DNA of 64,000 bases from Alphaproteobacteria bacterium (GTDB lineage: Bacteria > Myxococcota_A > UBA796 > GCA-2862545): the NCBI GenBank assembly GCA_020632875.1, contig JACKET010000003.1:542390-606389 (forward strand). The letters are read 5' to 3'. The position numbers and the translations under genes were made by a program. Of this stretch, positions 43,854 to 52,521 are shown piece by piece (position 1 is the stretch's first letter; each line of letters starts with the position of its first letter). The notes below the pieces were generated by a model that searched no databases, had not been told where the DNA came from, and worked only from the letters and a program-made list of their open reading frames with translations.

Positions 43854-45550
43854 TGCTGATCCTCGCGCTGCTGGCCTGTGGCGGGGAGGTCGCTCCCACG
43901 ACGCGTCGGGCGCTCCCGACCCCCGACGACCTGGAGCGTCGCTGCGGCGTCGTCGGGGAGCCGCGGGTCGAGGAGCCCAGCCCCGGCGTGTTCGTCGCCC
44001 GGGGCTTCGATCTCGCGAACACCGTCGTCGTGCAGACCGCCGACGGACGGGTGGTGATCGACGCCGGGATGAGCCCGGCGCGGTCGGAGGCCACGCGAGC
44101 CGCGCTGGACGCCGTCACGAGCGGGCCCGTCCGGGCGCTGATCTTCACGCACAGCCACATCGACCACGTGGGCGGGGCGTCCGTGTGGGCCGAGCCGAAC
44201 ACCGAGATCTGGGCCACCGACGCCTTCACGACGCGCTTCTTCGCGCAGTACGGCGTGTTCCTCCCGGCGGAGTCGACCCGCGCGGCGCGCCAGTTCGGCG
44301 TGGGGCTCGACCCGGCCGACCTCCCCTGCTCGTCGATCGGGCACACGGCCGACGTCCGCGCGGCGATGCAGAGCGGCGCGCGGATGCCGACCCACACGTT
44401 CTCCGGCACGCACACGCTCGAGGTCGGGGGCGTGACCCTCGAGCTCGTCGAGGCGCACGGCGAGACCGACGACCAATTGTTCGTGCACCTGCCCGACGCC
44501 GGCGTCCTGCTGCCCGGAGACAACGTCTACGCGGCCTTCCCGAACCTCTACACCATCCGCGGCACGCGTCCGCGCCCGACCGACGAGTGGGTGGCGAGCC
44601 TCGACGCGATGCGGGCCCGCGACCCGGCGCTGCTCGTGCCGTCGCACACCGAGCCCGTCGAGGGCCGCGAGAGCGTGCGCGCGCGCCTCACGGCGTACCG
44701 CGACGCGATCCAGTGGGTGCGCGACAGCGTGGTGCGCGCGGCGAACGCGGGAACGCCGCTCGACGCCATCGGTGCCGCCGAAGCCCTCGCCGGCGACCCC
44801 GCCCTCGCGGAGCTCTACGGCCAGCTCGACTGGTCGGCCCGCGCGATCTACACGAACGAGCTCGGGTGGTTCGACGGGCGCGCCTCGCAGCTGTACCCGC
44901 TGCCTCCCGACGACCGCGCGAAGCGCCTGATCGGCGCGATGGGCGGGCGCGAGGCCGTCCTCGCGGCGCTCGACGCGTCCGACGACCCGCGGTGGGCGCT
45001 CGAGCTCCTCGAGCTGCTCGAAGCGTCCGGCGAGCAGGGCCTGAACACGCGGTTCGCCGATGCCTACGAGGCCCTCGCCGCGACCACCGCCAACACGAAC
45101 GGCCGCGCCTACCTGCTCGTGTCGGCCCGCGAGCGCCGGGCCGGCAGGGTCGAGGGCGTCGGAGAGCCCACGCTGGCCGAGGACTTCGTCGAAGGCCTGC
45201 CGATCGTCCAGGTGATGCAGAGCACGGCCGCGCGCCTGCGCCCCGGCGCCGCGCAGGGTGTGCACGAGACGGTGGTGCTGGCGTTCACCGACCACGACCC
45301 GGCCGTGCTCACCGTGCGGAACGGCGTGCTCGAGGTGGTCTGGGGCACGCCCCTGCCCGGTACGCCCGAGCCGCTCGCGACCGCCCACGTGAGCACGCGG
45401 GCGTGGAAGGACCTCGCGCTCCAGCGCCGCAGCGCCGCGGGTGCACTGGCCGACGGGTCCCTCGGCATCGAGGGCAGCGCGCTCGGCTTCCGGGCGTTCA
45501 TGGACCGGTTCGAGCAGGGCCTGGCGCCGCCGGCGGAGCGTCTTCCGTGA
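43853..45550 (+). CDS. Alkylsulfatase-family metallo-beta-lactamase-fold lipoprotein
   Basis: 565 residues. Lipoprotein signal (MLILALLACGG). Metallo-beta-lactamase domain with THSHIDHVGG (about 99), VEAHGETDDQLFVHLP, LLPGDNVYAAFPNLYTIRGTRPR and PSHTEPV, as in SdsA1/BDS1-type alkylsulfatases. A dimerisation domain (about 280-410) and an SCP2-like C-terminal domain (about 440-565) follow. It would hydrolyse primary alkyl sulfates. It is somewhat shorter than typical members and membrane-anchored. Its 3' end overlaps the opposite gene by 53 bp. Confidence 0.87.
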   Translation: MLILALLACGGEVAPTTRRALPTPDDLERRCGVVGEPRVEEPSPGVFVARGFDLANTVVVQTADGRVVIDAGMSPARSEATRAALDAVTSGPVRALIFTHSHIDHVGGASVWAEPNTEIWATDAFTTRFFAQYGVFLPAESTRAARQFGVGLDPADLPCSSIGHTADVRAAMQSGARMPTHTFSGTHTLEVGGVTLELVEAHGETDDQLFVHLPDAGVLLPGDNVYAAFPNLYTIRGTRPRPTDEWVASLDAMRARDPALLVPSHTEPVEGRESVRARLTAYRDAIQWVRDSVVRAANAGTPLDAIGAAEALAGDPALAELYGQLDWSARAIYTNELGWFDGRASQLYPLPPDDRAKRLIGAMGGREAVLAALDASDDPRWALELLELLEASGEQGLNTRFADAYEALAATTANTNGRAYLLVSARERRAGRVEGVGEPTLAEDFVEGLPIVQVMQSTAARLRPGAAQGVHETVVLAFTDHDPAVLTVRNGVLEVVWGTPLPGTPEPLATAHVSTRAWKDLALQRRSAAGALADGSLGIEGSALGFRAFMDRFEQGLAPPAERLP

Positions 45551-46223
45551 CGAGCAGCACGCCGGAGTAGCGCCCACCCGGCATCCCGCGCCGCCCGTCC
45601 TCCGTCCACAGCGCCGACACGGTCCCATCGAGGAACAGCGCGTCGTCGCACCCCAGCGCGTCGCGGAACAGCGTGGCGAAGTCGTGGAACCGCACGGGCT
45701 CGAGCGACAGCGCGAGCACCACGTGCCCCGCGTCCGCCACCCCCACGCCGCTCCGGAGCTTCAGGCTCGTTCCCGCCGGGTCGAAGCGGGGGTGCACCTC
45801 GCCGTCGATCACGAGCATCGGGCCGCTCTGGGTGGCGAGCCACGTCGAGCCGGACGTCGCGGTCCACTCGGGCGTCGTCACCACACTCGCCCCCGCGCCG
45901 TCCACCGCGAAGACCCCGTTCGGAAGCAGCCCGAAGTTCCCTCCGCGCGCGTTCCGCACCACGGGTGCGCGCTCCACGCCCCGCTGCACGTGCAGGCCCA
46001 CGGGGCTGCGGTCGGCGTGGTACATCCCCGCGTTCGTGGCCGCCCGCACGACCCGCCCCTCCTTCCGCGCCGCCTCGACGGCCTCCTCGAGGCTCCCCTC
46101 GCCCACCAGGTCGATGCGGGCGCGCGCGAGGTCGACCTCGACCACCGAGAAGCGCGCGCCGAGGTGCTCGACCTCGCGCACGACCACCGCTTCTGCCCCG
46201 AGCGCCACCGCCATCCACCACAT
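45498..46223 (-). CDS. Phosphodiester glycosidase (NAGPA/DUF2233) family protein
   Basis: 241 residues with a short signal (MWWMAVALGAEA). ATNAGMYHADRSPVGLHV, NFGLLPNGVFAV, ATQSGPMLVIDGEVHP, GVGVADAGHVVLALS and DALFLDGTVSALW follow the DUF2233/NAGPA pattern. Relatives remove GlcNAc from phosphodiester-linked glycans. GGGAGG precedes the ATG at 46223. Its last 53 bp are antisense to the end of the alkylsulfatase gene. Confidence 0.85.
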   Translation of the reverse strand: MWWMAVALGAEAVVVREVEHLGARFSVVEVDLARARIDLVGEGSLEEAVEAARKEGRVVRAATNAGMYHADRSPVGLHVQRGVERAPVVRNARGGNFGLLPNGVFAVDGAGASVVTTPEWTATSGSTWLATQSGPMLVIDGEVHPRFDPAGTSLKLRSGVGVADAGHVVLALSLEPVRFHDFATLFRDALGCDDALFLDGTVSALWTEDGRRGMPGGRYSGVLLVTEDAPPAAPGPARTGP

Positions 46224-46287
46224 CGGGCCTCCCTGCACCCACCGTAGCGCCGCGGGCGCGCCGTCCCCGTGCAGATGTCGCGCAGAG

Positions 46288-46293
46288 TACGCT
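46288..46293 (+). promoter_or_regulatory. Putative -10 box of a leaderless transcript
   Basis: TACGCT ends 5 nt before the ATG at 46299 and supports that start over the in-frame GTG at 46269 and ATG at 46275. Confidence 0.4.
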
Positions 46294-46298
46294 GCGCC

Positions 46299-47828
46299 AT
46301 GCGCATCGAGAGTGGACGCGGGTTCGTGTTGGAGCACGCCGTCACCGGCCGGAGCCGGTGCCGCGGCTGCCGCAAGCCCATCGACCAGGGCGCGCCGCGG
46401 TTCGGGGCTCCGGAGGAGCTCGGCGCGACGAACCTCGGCTGGTTCCACCCGAAGTGCGTGAAGCGCGACACGCTCGACGCCGCCGAGCTGTTCGAGCGCT
46501 GGGAGGCGCCTCTGCCAGAGGTGGCGAAGCTGCTGGCGAAGCTACGCGCCCCCTACGAAGCGCCCTGCCCCACCGCCACCGAGGTGGCCCGTGCCGCCGA
46601 CCGCAACGACTGGGACGCCGTGGCGACGGGCCTGCGCGACCTCTGGTGGGCCACCCGCGACCCCCTGCCGGCCGGGCTCCTCTCCGAGCTCACCGCGCTC
46701 GACATCGAGGACCACCCGGTCCCCGCGAAGCCCGAGGATGCCTGGCTCGCGGCGCTCGACCCCGGCGACGCGCGGCAGAACGGGCGCCGCATCCTCGGCG
46801 TGACGCGGATGACCAAGGACCCGCTGTCCCGCGCGGTCTACACCGCGTGCACCGACCCGCCCGATCCACGCTGGGTCGACCTGGTCCTCGGGTGGTTCGA
46901 CGACCCGCCGTACTCCAGCGCCATCTACCTCTGGTACGGCGTGCTCGCGCTGCTCGACCGCCTCGCCGATCCGCGGGTCCTCACCCGCGCCCACGTCCTC
47001 GCGACCGACCCCGACCTCGCCACGCGACTCGGCGGGTACACGGCGCGCATCGTGTCGACCTGGGCGGGCATCCGCGCCTCACATGGCTACGCGCGCGTCA
47101 CCGCGGCCTCCGCGCGCCTCGATGCCTCCGATCGGGAAGCCCTGGAGGGCATCCGCGAGGCCCTCGAGCGCCGCGGCTCGGGCCAGGCGCGCGAAGCTCG
47201 CACCCGCGCCGACCTGTTCCACGCTGCTGCGGCAGGGGACGACGGCGCGCTGCTCGTGCTGGCCGACCTACTGGTGTCGGCGGGCGACCCGCGCGGCGAG
47301 CTCGTCCAGCTCGCGCTGGCGGGCAACACGCGCACCCCCGCGCAGCGCAAGCGGCAGAAGGCCCTCGAGAAGCGGTGGCGCGAGGTCGTCGGCGAGCTCG
47401 GCCCCGCGCTCCTGCGCGACGGCCTGCGGTTCCGGCGCGGCCTCGTGGTGGGTGCGGTCGCGACGCCCGTGGGGGCTGCCGACCTCGAGCGCGTCGTCCA
47501 GAGCGTCGACTGGGCGTCGGTCGAGCGGCTCGAGCTGCGGTTCGACGCCCGCCACCGCATCGAGCCACGGCTCGTCTACGCGCCCCATGCGCGCCGGCTG
47601 CGTTCGCTGGTGCTCCCGAACGTCGAGGCGTTCGAGGACGTCCTCGACGCAGGCGGCGTCCAGCCCGGCATCCGAGAGCTCGAGCTCGCGAACGCGGCAG
47701 GGCGCGGCGCCGGGACGAACCGACCCTACGGCCTGTCCGCCCTCCCGGGGCTCACGCGCGTCGTGCTCCACGGCCACGACGGCCACGTCGCCCACCGGTT
47801 CCCGGGACTCGAGATCGTCGAGTCCTAG
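46299..47828 (+). CDS. PARP-type zinc finger plus TIGR02996-like repeat protein
   Basis: 509 residues. The N-terminal part (1 to about 60) has GRSRCRGCRKPIDQGAPRFG..LGWFHPKCV, the C-x2-C..H-x2-C arrangement and aromatic/Gly positions of a PARP-type DNA-nick zinc finger. A helical middle (about 60-300) is unrecognised. LLVLADLLVSAGDPRGELVQLALAG (about 320-345) is the TIGR02996 core, followed by repeat-like strands to the end. No catalytic domain is seen. The start is chosen from the zinc-finger pattern and the upstream TANNNT box. Confidence 0.72.
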   Translation: MRIESGRGFVLEHAVTGRSRCRGCRKPIDQGAPRFGAPEELGATNLGWFHPKCVKRDTLDAAELFERWEAPLPEVAKLLAKLRAPYEAPCPTATEVARAADRNDWDAVATGLRDLWWATRDPLPAGLLSELTALDIEDHPVPAKPEDAWLAALDPGDARQNGRRILGVTRMTKDPLSRAVYTACTDPPDPRWVDLVLGWFDDPPYSSAIYLWYGVLALLDRLADPRVLTRAHVLATDPDLATRLGGYTARIVSTWAGIRASHGYARVTAASARLDASDREALEGIREALERRGSGQAREARTRADLFHAAAAGDDGALLVLADLLVSAGDPRGELVQLALAGNTRTPAQRKRQKALEKRWREVVGELGPALLRDGLRFRRGLVVGAVATPVGAADLERVVQSVDWASVERLELRFDARHRIEPRLVYAPHARRLRSLVLPNVEAFEDVLDAGGVQPGIRELELANAAGRGAGTNRPYGLSALPGLTRVVLHGHDGHVAHRFPGLEIVES

Positions 47829-47833
47829 CGAAG

Positions 47834-48349
47834 CTAGAAGTTGATCTCGGCGCCGAAGGACGCGTAGGGCGTGCCGACCCGCCCGATGAGCGCGACGCCG
47901 TTCGACATGTGGTACCGCCCGCCGATGGCCGCGCCGACCCAGTAGGGCGTGTAGATGCCGTTGCCGTCGAAGAAGTACGAGTCGAGGTAGGGGTTGATGC
48001 CGGCCTCGCCGAACGCCGACCACTCGTCGGTGAAGTAGAAGTTCCACTGCAGCATCACGGGCACACCGATGCCGACACCGCCGCCGGTGCCGTACCCCGG
48101 CACCCGGCCGAGCAGGTAGAAGTCGGCGCCGATCGTGATGTAGACCGAGTTGTTGATCGGCCCGATGAACCCGTTGTCCACGATGGGGATGCCGAACCGC
48201 AGCCCGCCGGCGAGCCCGTACCCGTAATAGGCGAAGCCGCCGTGGAACTCGAGGGTGTTGGGGCGCTTGCCGCTGAACGGCTCGCGGATGTCGGTGGCGA
48301 GCGCCGGAGCAGCTGCGAGCAGCGCGGCGGCGACGACGATGGGCTTCAT
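47834..48349 (-). CDS. Secreted outer-membrane barrel-like protein
   Basis: 171 residues. Normal signal peptide (MKPIVVAAALLAAAPALA). The mature part alternates aromatic and small residues (GGFAYYGYGLAGGLRFGIP, NNSVYITIGADFYLLG, VPVMLQWNFYF, PYWVGAAIGGRYHM) and ends with Phe, typical of an outer-membrane beta-barrel. GGAGGAAACC precedes the ATG. It lies tail-to-tail with the 46299 gene. The function is unknown. Confidence 0.65.
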   Translation of the reverse strand: MKPIVVAAALLAAAPALATDIREPFSGKRPNTLEFHGGFAYYGYGLAGGLRFGIPIVDNGFIGPINNSVYITIGADFYLLGRVPGYGTGGGVGIGVPVMLQWNFYFTDEWSAFGEAGINPYLDSYFFDGNGIYTPYWVGAAIGGRYHMSNGVALIGRVGTPYASFGAEINF

Positions 48350-48442
48350 GGTTTCCTCCACGGGCGGGACCGTACCCCAGGCGGGCGCTGCGCGCGATTA
48401 CCCCGGGCCTGCACCTCGCCCGGAACGCGGGTCGACCCACCG

Positions 48443-48459
48443 CGATCCCGCCGGGATCG
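48443..48459. repeat. Inverted repeat upstream of the VWA lipoprotein promoter
   Basis: CGATCCC-GCC-GGGATCG, 7-bp perfect arms, centred about 97 bp before the inferred start. A second, weaker dyad TGCGA-N8-TCGCA lies at 48465-48482, about 74 bp before it. Either could be an activator site; neither matches the TGTGTG dyad. Confidence 0.45.
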
Positions 48460-48521
48460 AGGACTGCGATCAAATTGTCGCAAACCAGATGTCAAATCGG
48501 CGTCCAGGGCCGTTGGACGGA

Positions 48522-48537
48522 TGGCACGGGGATTGCT
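48522..48537 (+). promoter_or_regulatory. Sigma-54 promoter of the VWA lipoprotein gene
   Basis: TGGCACG-GGGA-TTGCT, a full -24/-12 match. The inferred start is near 48548, 34 nt before the ATG. Confidence 0.8.
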
Positions 48538-48581
48538 AGAGGACCTGGGCGAATCTTCTCCTTTTCTTGCATTGGTGTGTG

Positions 48582-49829
48582 ATGACCTCGATTCTCCTGT
48601 CGTTCCTGCTCTCTGGCTGCTCCGAGTACGGTCTGGCCAACGATCCCGCGAAGCTCGACCTGACCGACCTCGAGCCGAATGTCGACACCGACGGTGACGG
48701 CATCCCCGACGTGAACCTCGACACCGACGGCGACGGCGTGGCCGACCTCGACATCGACCTCGATGGCGACGGCGTGCCCGACCTCAACATCGACCTCGAT
48801 GGCGACGGGCAGCCCGACCTCAACATCGACATCGACGGCGACGCCACGCCCGACCTCGACATCGACACGAACGGCGACCAGGTGCCCGACGTGAACATCG
48901 ACATCGACAGCGACGGCGAGCCCGAGATCAACATCGACACCGACGGCGACGGCGTGCCGAACATCAACATCGACACCGATGGCGACGGCCTGCCCGACAT
49001 CGACCTCACCGACACCTTCGTGGTGCCCGAGATCTCCGATGTCGACATCATCTTCTTCGGCGACACCAGCGGCTCGATGGAAGAAGAGCTCTCGCAGATC
49101 GGCTACCGCATCGCCGAGTTCACGAGCCGCCTCCAGGCCGCGGGTGGCGACTGGCAGCTCATCTCCGTGAACGGCGACCAGGGCTGCGCCATCGACACCA
49201 TCTTCACGCCCGACACCCCCGACTGGGCGAACCGCTTCGCCGATGCCGTGCTCGTCCAGCCGCAAGACGAAGAGACCGACGAGCGCGGCCTCGTCACGGT
49301 CGCGCGCGCCGTCGGCAAGACCGGCCCGGGCGAGTGCAACGAGGGCCTCGTGCGCCCGAACGCGATGCTGCACGCCATCTTCCTCTCCGACGAGAACGAC
49401 GAGTCGCCCGGCTTCGACAGCGGCGACCCGAACTACTGGCAGCAGTTCGTCGACCGCATCGTCGACGCCAAGTTCGGCGTGCAGGGCCTCACCCGCCTCT
49501 CGGCCATCACCGGCCCGACGCCCGACGGCTGCAACGGCTCCGACCCCGGCTTCGGCTACGTCGAGGCGATGCAGGGCACCGGCGGCACGTTCCTCTCGAT
49601 CTGCGACGCGTGGGAAGAGCAGCTCGACCTGCTCGCCCAGGCCTCCGTCGTGCTCGACACCTTCCCGCTCTCCGTGCCCGCCGACCCCGCCACGATCAAC
49701 GTGTCGGTGAACCTGCAGCCGGTCCCGGCGTCCGACTGGGTCTACGACCCGGTCACGAACTCCGTCGAGTTCGTCGCGAACGCCCCCGAGGTCGGTGAGG
49801 TCGTGCGCATCGAGTACGAAGCGCTCTGA
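48582..49829 (+). CDS. Lipoprotein with calcium-type repeats and a VWA-like domain
   Basis: 415 residues. Lipobox LLSGC (Cys about 13). Residues about 33-140 are nine 12-residue repeats of the type IDTDGDGVPDLN, thrombospondin-3-like calcium-binding units. Residues about 155-350 form a von Willebrand A-like domain with MIDAS DTSGSM (DxSxS kept), and a short beta-rich C-terminal domain follows. Predicted to be exposed on the cell surface for adhesion or binding. The ATG at 48582 is chosen for the lipoprotein signal; a longer TTG start at 48567 is less likely. Transcribed from a sigma-54 promoter. Confidence 0.85.
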   Translation: MTSILLSFLLSGCSEYGLANDPAKLDLTDLEPNVDTDGDGIPDVNLDTDGDGVADLDIDLDGDGVPDLNIDLDGDGQPDLNIDIDGDATPDLDIDTNGDQVPDVNIDIDSDGEPEINIDTDGDGVPNINIDTDGDGLPDIDLTDTFVVPEISDVDIIFFGDTSGSMEEELSQIGYRIAEFTSRLQAAGGDWQLISVNGDQGCAIDTIFTPDTPDWANRFADAVLVQPQDEETDERGLVTVARAVGKTGPGECNEGLVRPNAMLHAIFLSDENDESPGFDSGDPNYWQQFVDRIVDAKFGVQGLTRLSAITGPTPDGCNGSDPGFGYVEAMQGTGGTFLSICDAWEEQLDLLAQASVVLDTFPLSVPADPATINVSVNLQPVPASDWVYDPVTNSVEFVANAPEVGEVVRIEYEAL

Positions 49830-49888
49830 TCGACGCCCTCGCCGCCGCGGCGCAGGCCCGCCAGCTCGATCTCGCAGACGCCCTCCGC

Positions 49889-50635
49889 ATGCACGTGCTG
49901 GAGGGCGTGTTGCGTCGGCTCCCCTGGGACGCGCACGTGCTGCGGGGCAGCCTGCTGACGCGCCAGTGGGTCGCCCCCTTCCCGAGGCGCGCAGGCGACC
50001 TCGACCTCGCGGGGAAGGGCGACGACCGCGTGGAAGCGACGGCCGACGCGCTGCTCCCCCCGCTCGCGGCGGACGTCGGAGACGGGGTGGCCTTCCGGGT
50101 GGAGGCCTGCCGCGCGACGGGGATCTGGCGGGAGACGCCGGGATTCCCGGGCGTGCGGCTGGCCCTGCGCGCCGTGGCGTTCGACCGGCCCGTCGCGGTC
50201 ACGGTGGACGTGGGCTTCGGCGACCCCCTCGTGCCTCCAGCGGAGCCGTTCACGTACGCGCCGCTCGTCGGGACGCCCATCGACGTGCGCGCCGTCGCCC
50301 GCACCACGATGGTCGCCTGGAAGCTGCACGGCCTCGCGGAGTGGGGCGAGGTGCGCTGGCGCCCGAAGGACCTGCTCGACCTCTGGCTGCTCACCCCACT
50401 CGACGACGACCCCGACACCGTCGCCGGAGCCCTGCGCGCCGCGTTCACGAGCCGCGGCTTCGATCCGCGCGATGCCGAGCGGGTGCTCGCGGGCGCCTGG
50501 TGGGCCGGCCCCGCTGCGCAGATGCGATGGCGCCGGTTCCTCGCCGACGACCCGAGGATCGATCCGCCGCGCAATCCGGCTACGCTCCGCGACGCGGTGC
50601 GCGAGCGCCTCGCCCCCGCCTTCGCGCGCCTCTGA
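49889..50635 (+). CDS. AbiEii-like nucleotidyltransferase, apparently without partner
   Basis: 248 residues from the first ATG. VLRGSLLTRQWVAPFPRRAGDLDLAGKG carries the G-S and DxD (DLD) of AbiEii-type nucleotidyltransferases, and AWKLHGLAEWGEVRWRPKDLLDLWLL matches the Lys and R-x-KD-x2-D block. A natural N-terminal helix (ALAAAAQARQLDLADALR) lies upstream in frame to a CTG at 49826 that overlaps the previous stop (CTGA), so the true start may be this rare codon. No antitoxin is adjacent, so a toxin role is unproven. Confidence 0.72.
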   Translation: MHVLEGVLRRLPWDAHVLRGSLLTRQWVAPFPRRAGDLDLAGKGDDRVEATADALLPPLAADVGDGVAFRVEACRATGIWRETPGFPGVRLALRAVAFDRPVAVTVDVGFGDPLVPPAEPFTYAPLVGTPIDVRAVARTTMVAWKLHGLAEWGEVRWRPKDLLDLWLLTPLDDDPDTVAGALRAAFTSRGFDPRDAERVLAGAWWAGPAAQMRWRRFLADDPRIDPPRNPATLRDAVRERLAPAFARL

Positions 50636-50649
50636 TCCGGAGCCCTCCG

Positions 50650-52518
50650 ATGTCTCATCAGGCCCTGCTCGACGCCGTCCTCGCCGATCCCGACGCCGAT
50701 ACGCCCCGGCTCGTCTACGCCGACTGGTTCGAAGAGAACGGCGACCCCGATCGGGCGACGCTCATCCGCTCCCAGTGCGAGCTCAACCGCCTCCCGACGT
50801 GGTCTGCACGGGCGGCCGTGCTGCGGCACGTCGTGCGGGTCCTGCTCGCGCGCCACGGCGAACGCTGGGCGCGGCACCTCCCGCAGGTCGACGGCGTGCG
50901 GCTCACGCGGTTCGACCGTGGCTTCCCCAACGCCGTGCTGCTCGATTCCCCGCAGCGCCTGCTCGACCTCGCGCCCCTCCGGGCGCTGGTCCCGCTCGAC
51001 TCCGTCGACCTGGCCGTCGACGAGGAGGGCGCCCTCCCACCCGGTGACCACGGCTGGGTGCGCCGGTTCGAGCTCTCCGGGGCCTACGCCTTCGAAGCCG
51101 ACCACCTGGACACCCTGCTCGACAGCTCGATCGTCGAGGGGCTGCGGTACCTGTCGCTCGCCCAGGCGGGCATCGAGAACGAAGGCGCCGTGCGGCTCGC
51201 CCGCAGCGGCATCGTGAAACAGCTCGACACCCTCGACCTCACGAACTGCTTCGTGGGCGCCGAGGGCTTCACGCAGCTCGTCGACGCGGGGCTCGGTCGG
51301 ATCCGCTCGATCGGCATGGGCTCGTACGGGTCGGGGTACGTCGCCGACCCGTTCGTGACCGACGCCGCGCTCGCCCACCTCGCGGAGGTCGGCTCCGACA
51401 CGCTGCAGGAGCTGTTCCTCGACGGGAGCCTCGTGGGCACGGAGGGCATCCGCGCGCTGCTCGGCTCCCAGCGCCTGCCAGCCCTGGAGTCGCTGAGCCT
51501 GCGGTACTGCGAGGTGACCGGAGAGGCGTTCGAGTCCGGACCGGCCCGGCTGCGCTCCCTCGACCTCGAGGGCACCTCGTTCGGGGACGTGGACACGGGC
51601 GGCTTCACGACGCTCGCGCGCATCGAGCAGCTCCGCCTGCCGGGGGCCCACGCGGGCCGCACGACCCTCGGGTCCCTCGCGAACGGGCCCATGGCGAAGA
51701 CCCTGCAGGTGCTGCACGTCGCGCACTGCCAGCTCGACGCCGAGGCCGTGGACGCACTGGCCGCAGGCAGCTGGGACGCGCTGCACACGCTCGTCCTGCG
51801 CGGGAACCGCTTCGGGCAGGAGGCCGGCCCGGCGCTCGGGCGCGCGCGATTCCCGGCGCTCCGCCACGTCGACCTGTGCGAGACCGACCTCGGCGAAGGG
51901 GTCCGGGCGCTCGCGAACGCGGCCTGGCTGCCCGGCCTCACCCGGCTCGAGCTGGGCGAGACGGGCGTGCAGGGCGAGGCCCTGGCGACCCTCCCGCTCC
52001 CGCGCGGCGCCACGCACGTGAACGTCCGGCGCAACCCGCTGGGGCCGGCGGGGATGCGCTGGCTCGCGCAGCTCGACCCGTCGGTGCTGACGGATCTCGA
52101 CGTGTCGGCCACGGCGCCCGGCGAAGACGGGCTCGCCGCGCTCGGCTCCCGCGAGTGGCCGGCGCTGCTGAAGCTCGAGCTGTTCAACCTCGAGGCGGGC
52201 TTCGCGGCCCTCGAAGGCCTGTTGCGTCGCCTGCCGCGCGTCGAGATCCTCGACCTGCAGATGAACCCGATCGAAGCTCCGCGGGCCGTCGACGTGCTGG
52301 CCGCGATGCCCGCGCTGCGCGACCTGCGCATCACGCGGTGCGGGTTCGACGACGACGCGATGCTGGCCGTGCTCGACGGCCCGCTCGGCGAGCAGCTCGT
52401 GAGCCTCGAGGCCTGGGGCAACAAGTGCTCGCCCGAGGTGTGGCGCCGGGTGCAGGACTTCGGGCGGAGCTGGGGCCCGTCCCGGTTCGACGAGGACGTC
52501 GCCGACCCGGGGATCTGA
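50650..52518 (+). CDS. Large TIGR02996/leucine-rich-repeat protein
   Basis: 622 residues. MSHQALLDAVLADPDADTPRLVYADWFEENGDPDRATLIRSQCELNRL is a textbook TIGR02996 domain. About 17 leucine-rich repeats follow (for example LRYLSLAQAGIENEGAVRLA, LQELFLDGSLVGTEGIRALL, LTRLELGETGVQGEAL), forming a likely solenoid. There is no signal peptide, so it is probably cytoplasmic. It may be a protein-binding scaffold; no specific role is known. Confidence 0.85.
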   Translation: MSHQALLDAVLADPDADTPRLVYADWFEENGDPDRATLIRSQCELNRLPTWSARAAVLRHVVRVLLARHGERWARHLPQVDGVRLTRFDRGFPNAVLLDSPQRLLDLAPLRALVPLDSVDLAVDEEGALPPGDHGWVRRFELSGAYAFEADHLDTLLDSSIVEGLRYLSLAQAGIENEGAVRLARSGIVKQLDTLDLTNCFVGAEGFTQLVDAGLGRIRSIGMGSYGSGYVADPFVTDAALAHLAEVGSDTLQELFLDGSLVGTEGIRALLGSQRLPALESLSLRYCEVTGEAFESGPARLRSLDLEGTSFGDVDTGGFTTLARIEQLRLPGAHAGRTTLGSLANGPMAKTLQVLHVAHCQLDAEAVDALAAGSWDALHTLVLRGNRFGQEAGPALGRARFPALRHVDLCETDLGEGVRALANAAWLPGLTRLELGETGVQGEALATLPLPRGATHVNVRRNPLGPAGMRWLAQLDPSVLTDLDVSATAPGEDGLAALGSREWPALLKLELFNLEAGFAALEGLLRRLPRVEILDLQMNPIEAPRAVDVLAAMPALRDLRITRCGFDDDAMLAVLDGPLGEQLVSLEAWGNKCSPEVWRRVQDFGRSWGPSRFDEDVADPGI

Positions 52519-52521
52519 GGC

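Noticed and set aside
48576..48583. TGTGTGAT before the VWA lipoprotein as a fourth dyad
   Set aside because: Only the left half is present and it lies downstream of the inferred start site, so it does not fit the activator geometry.
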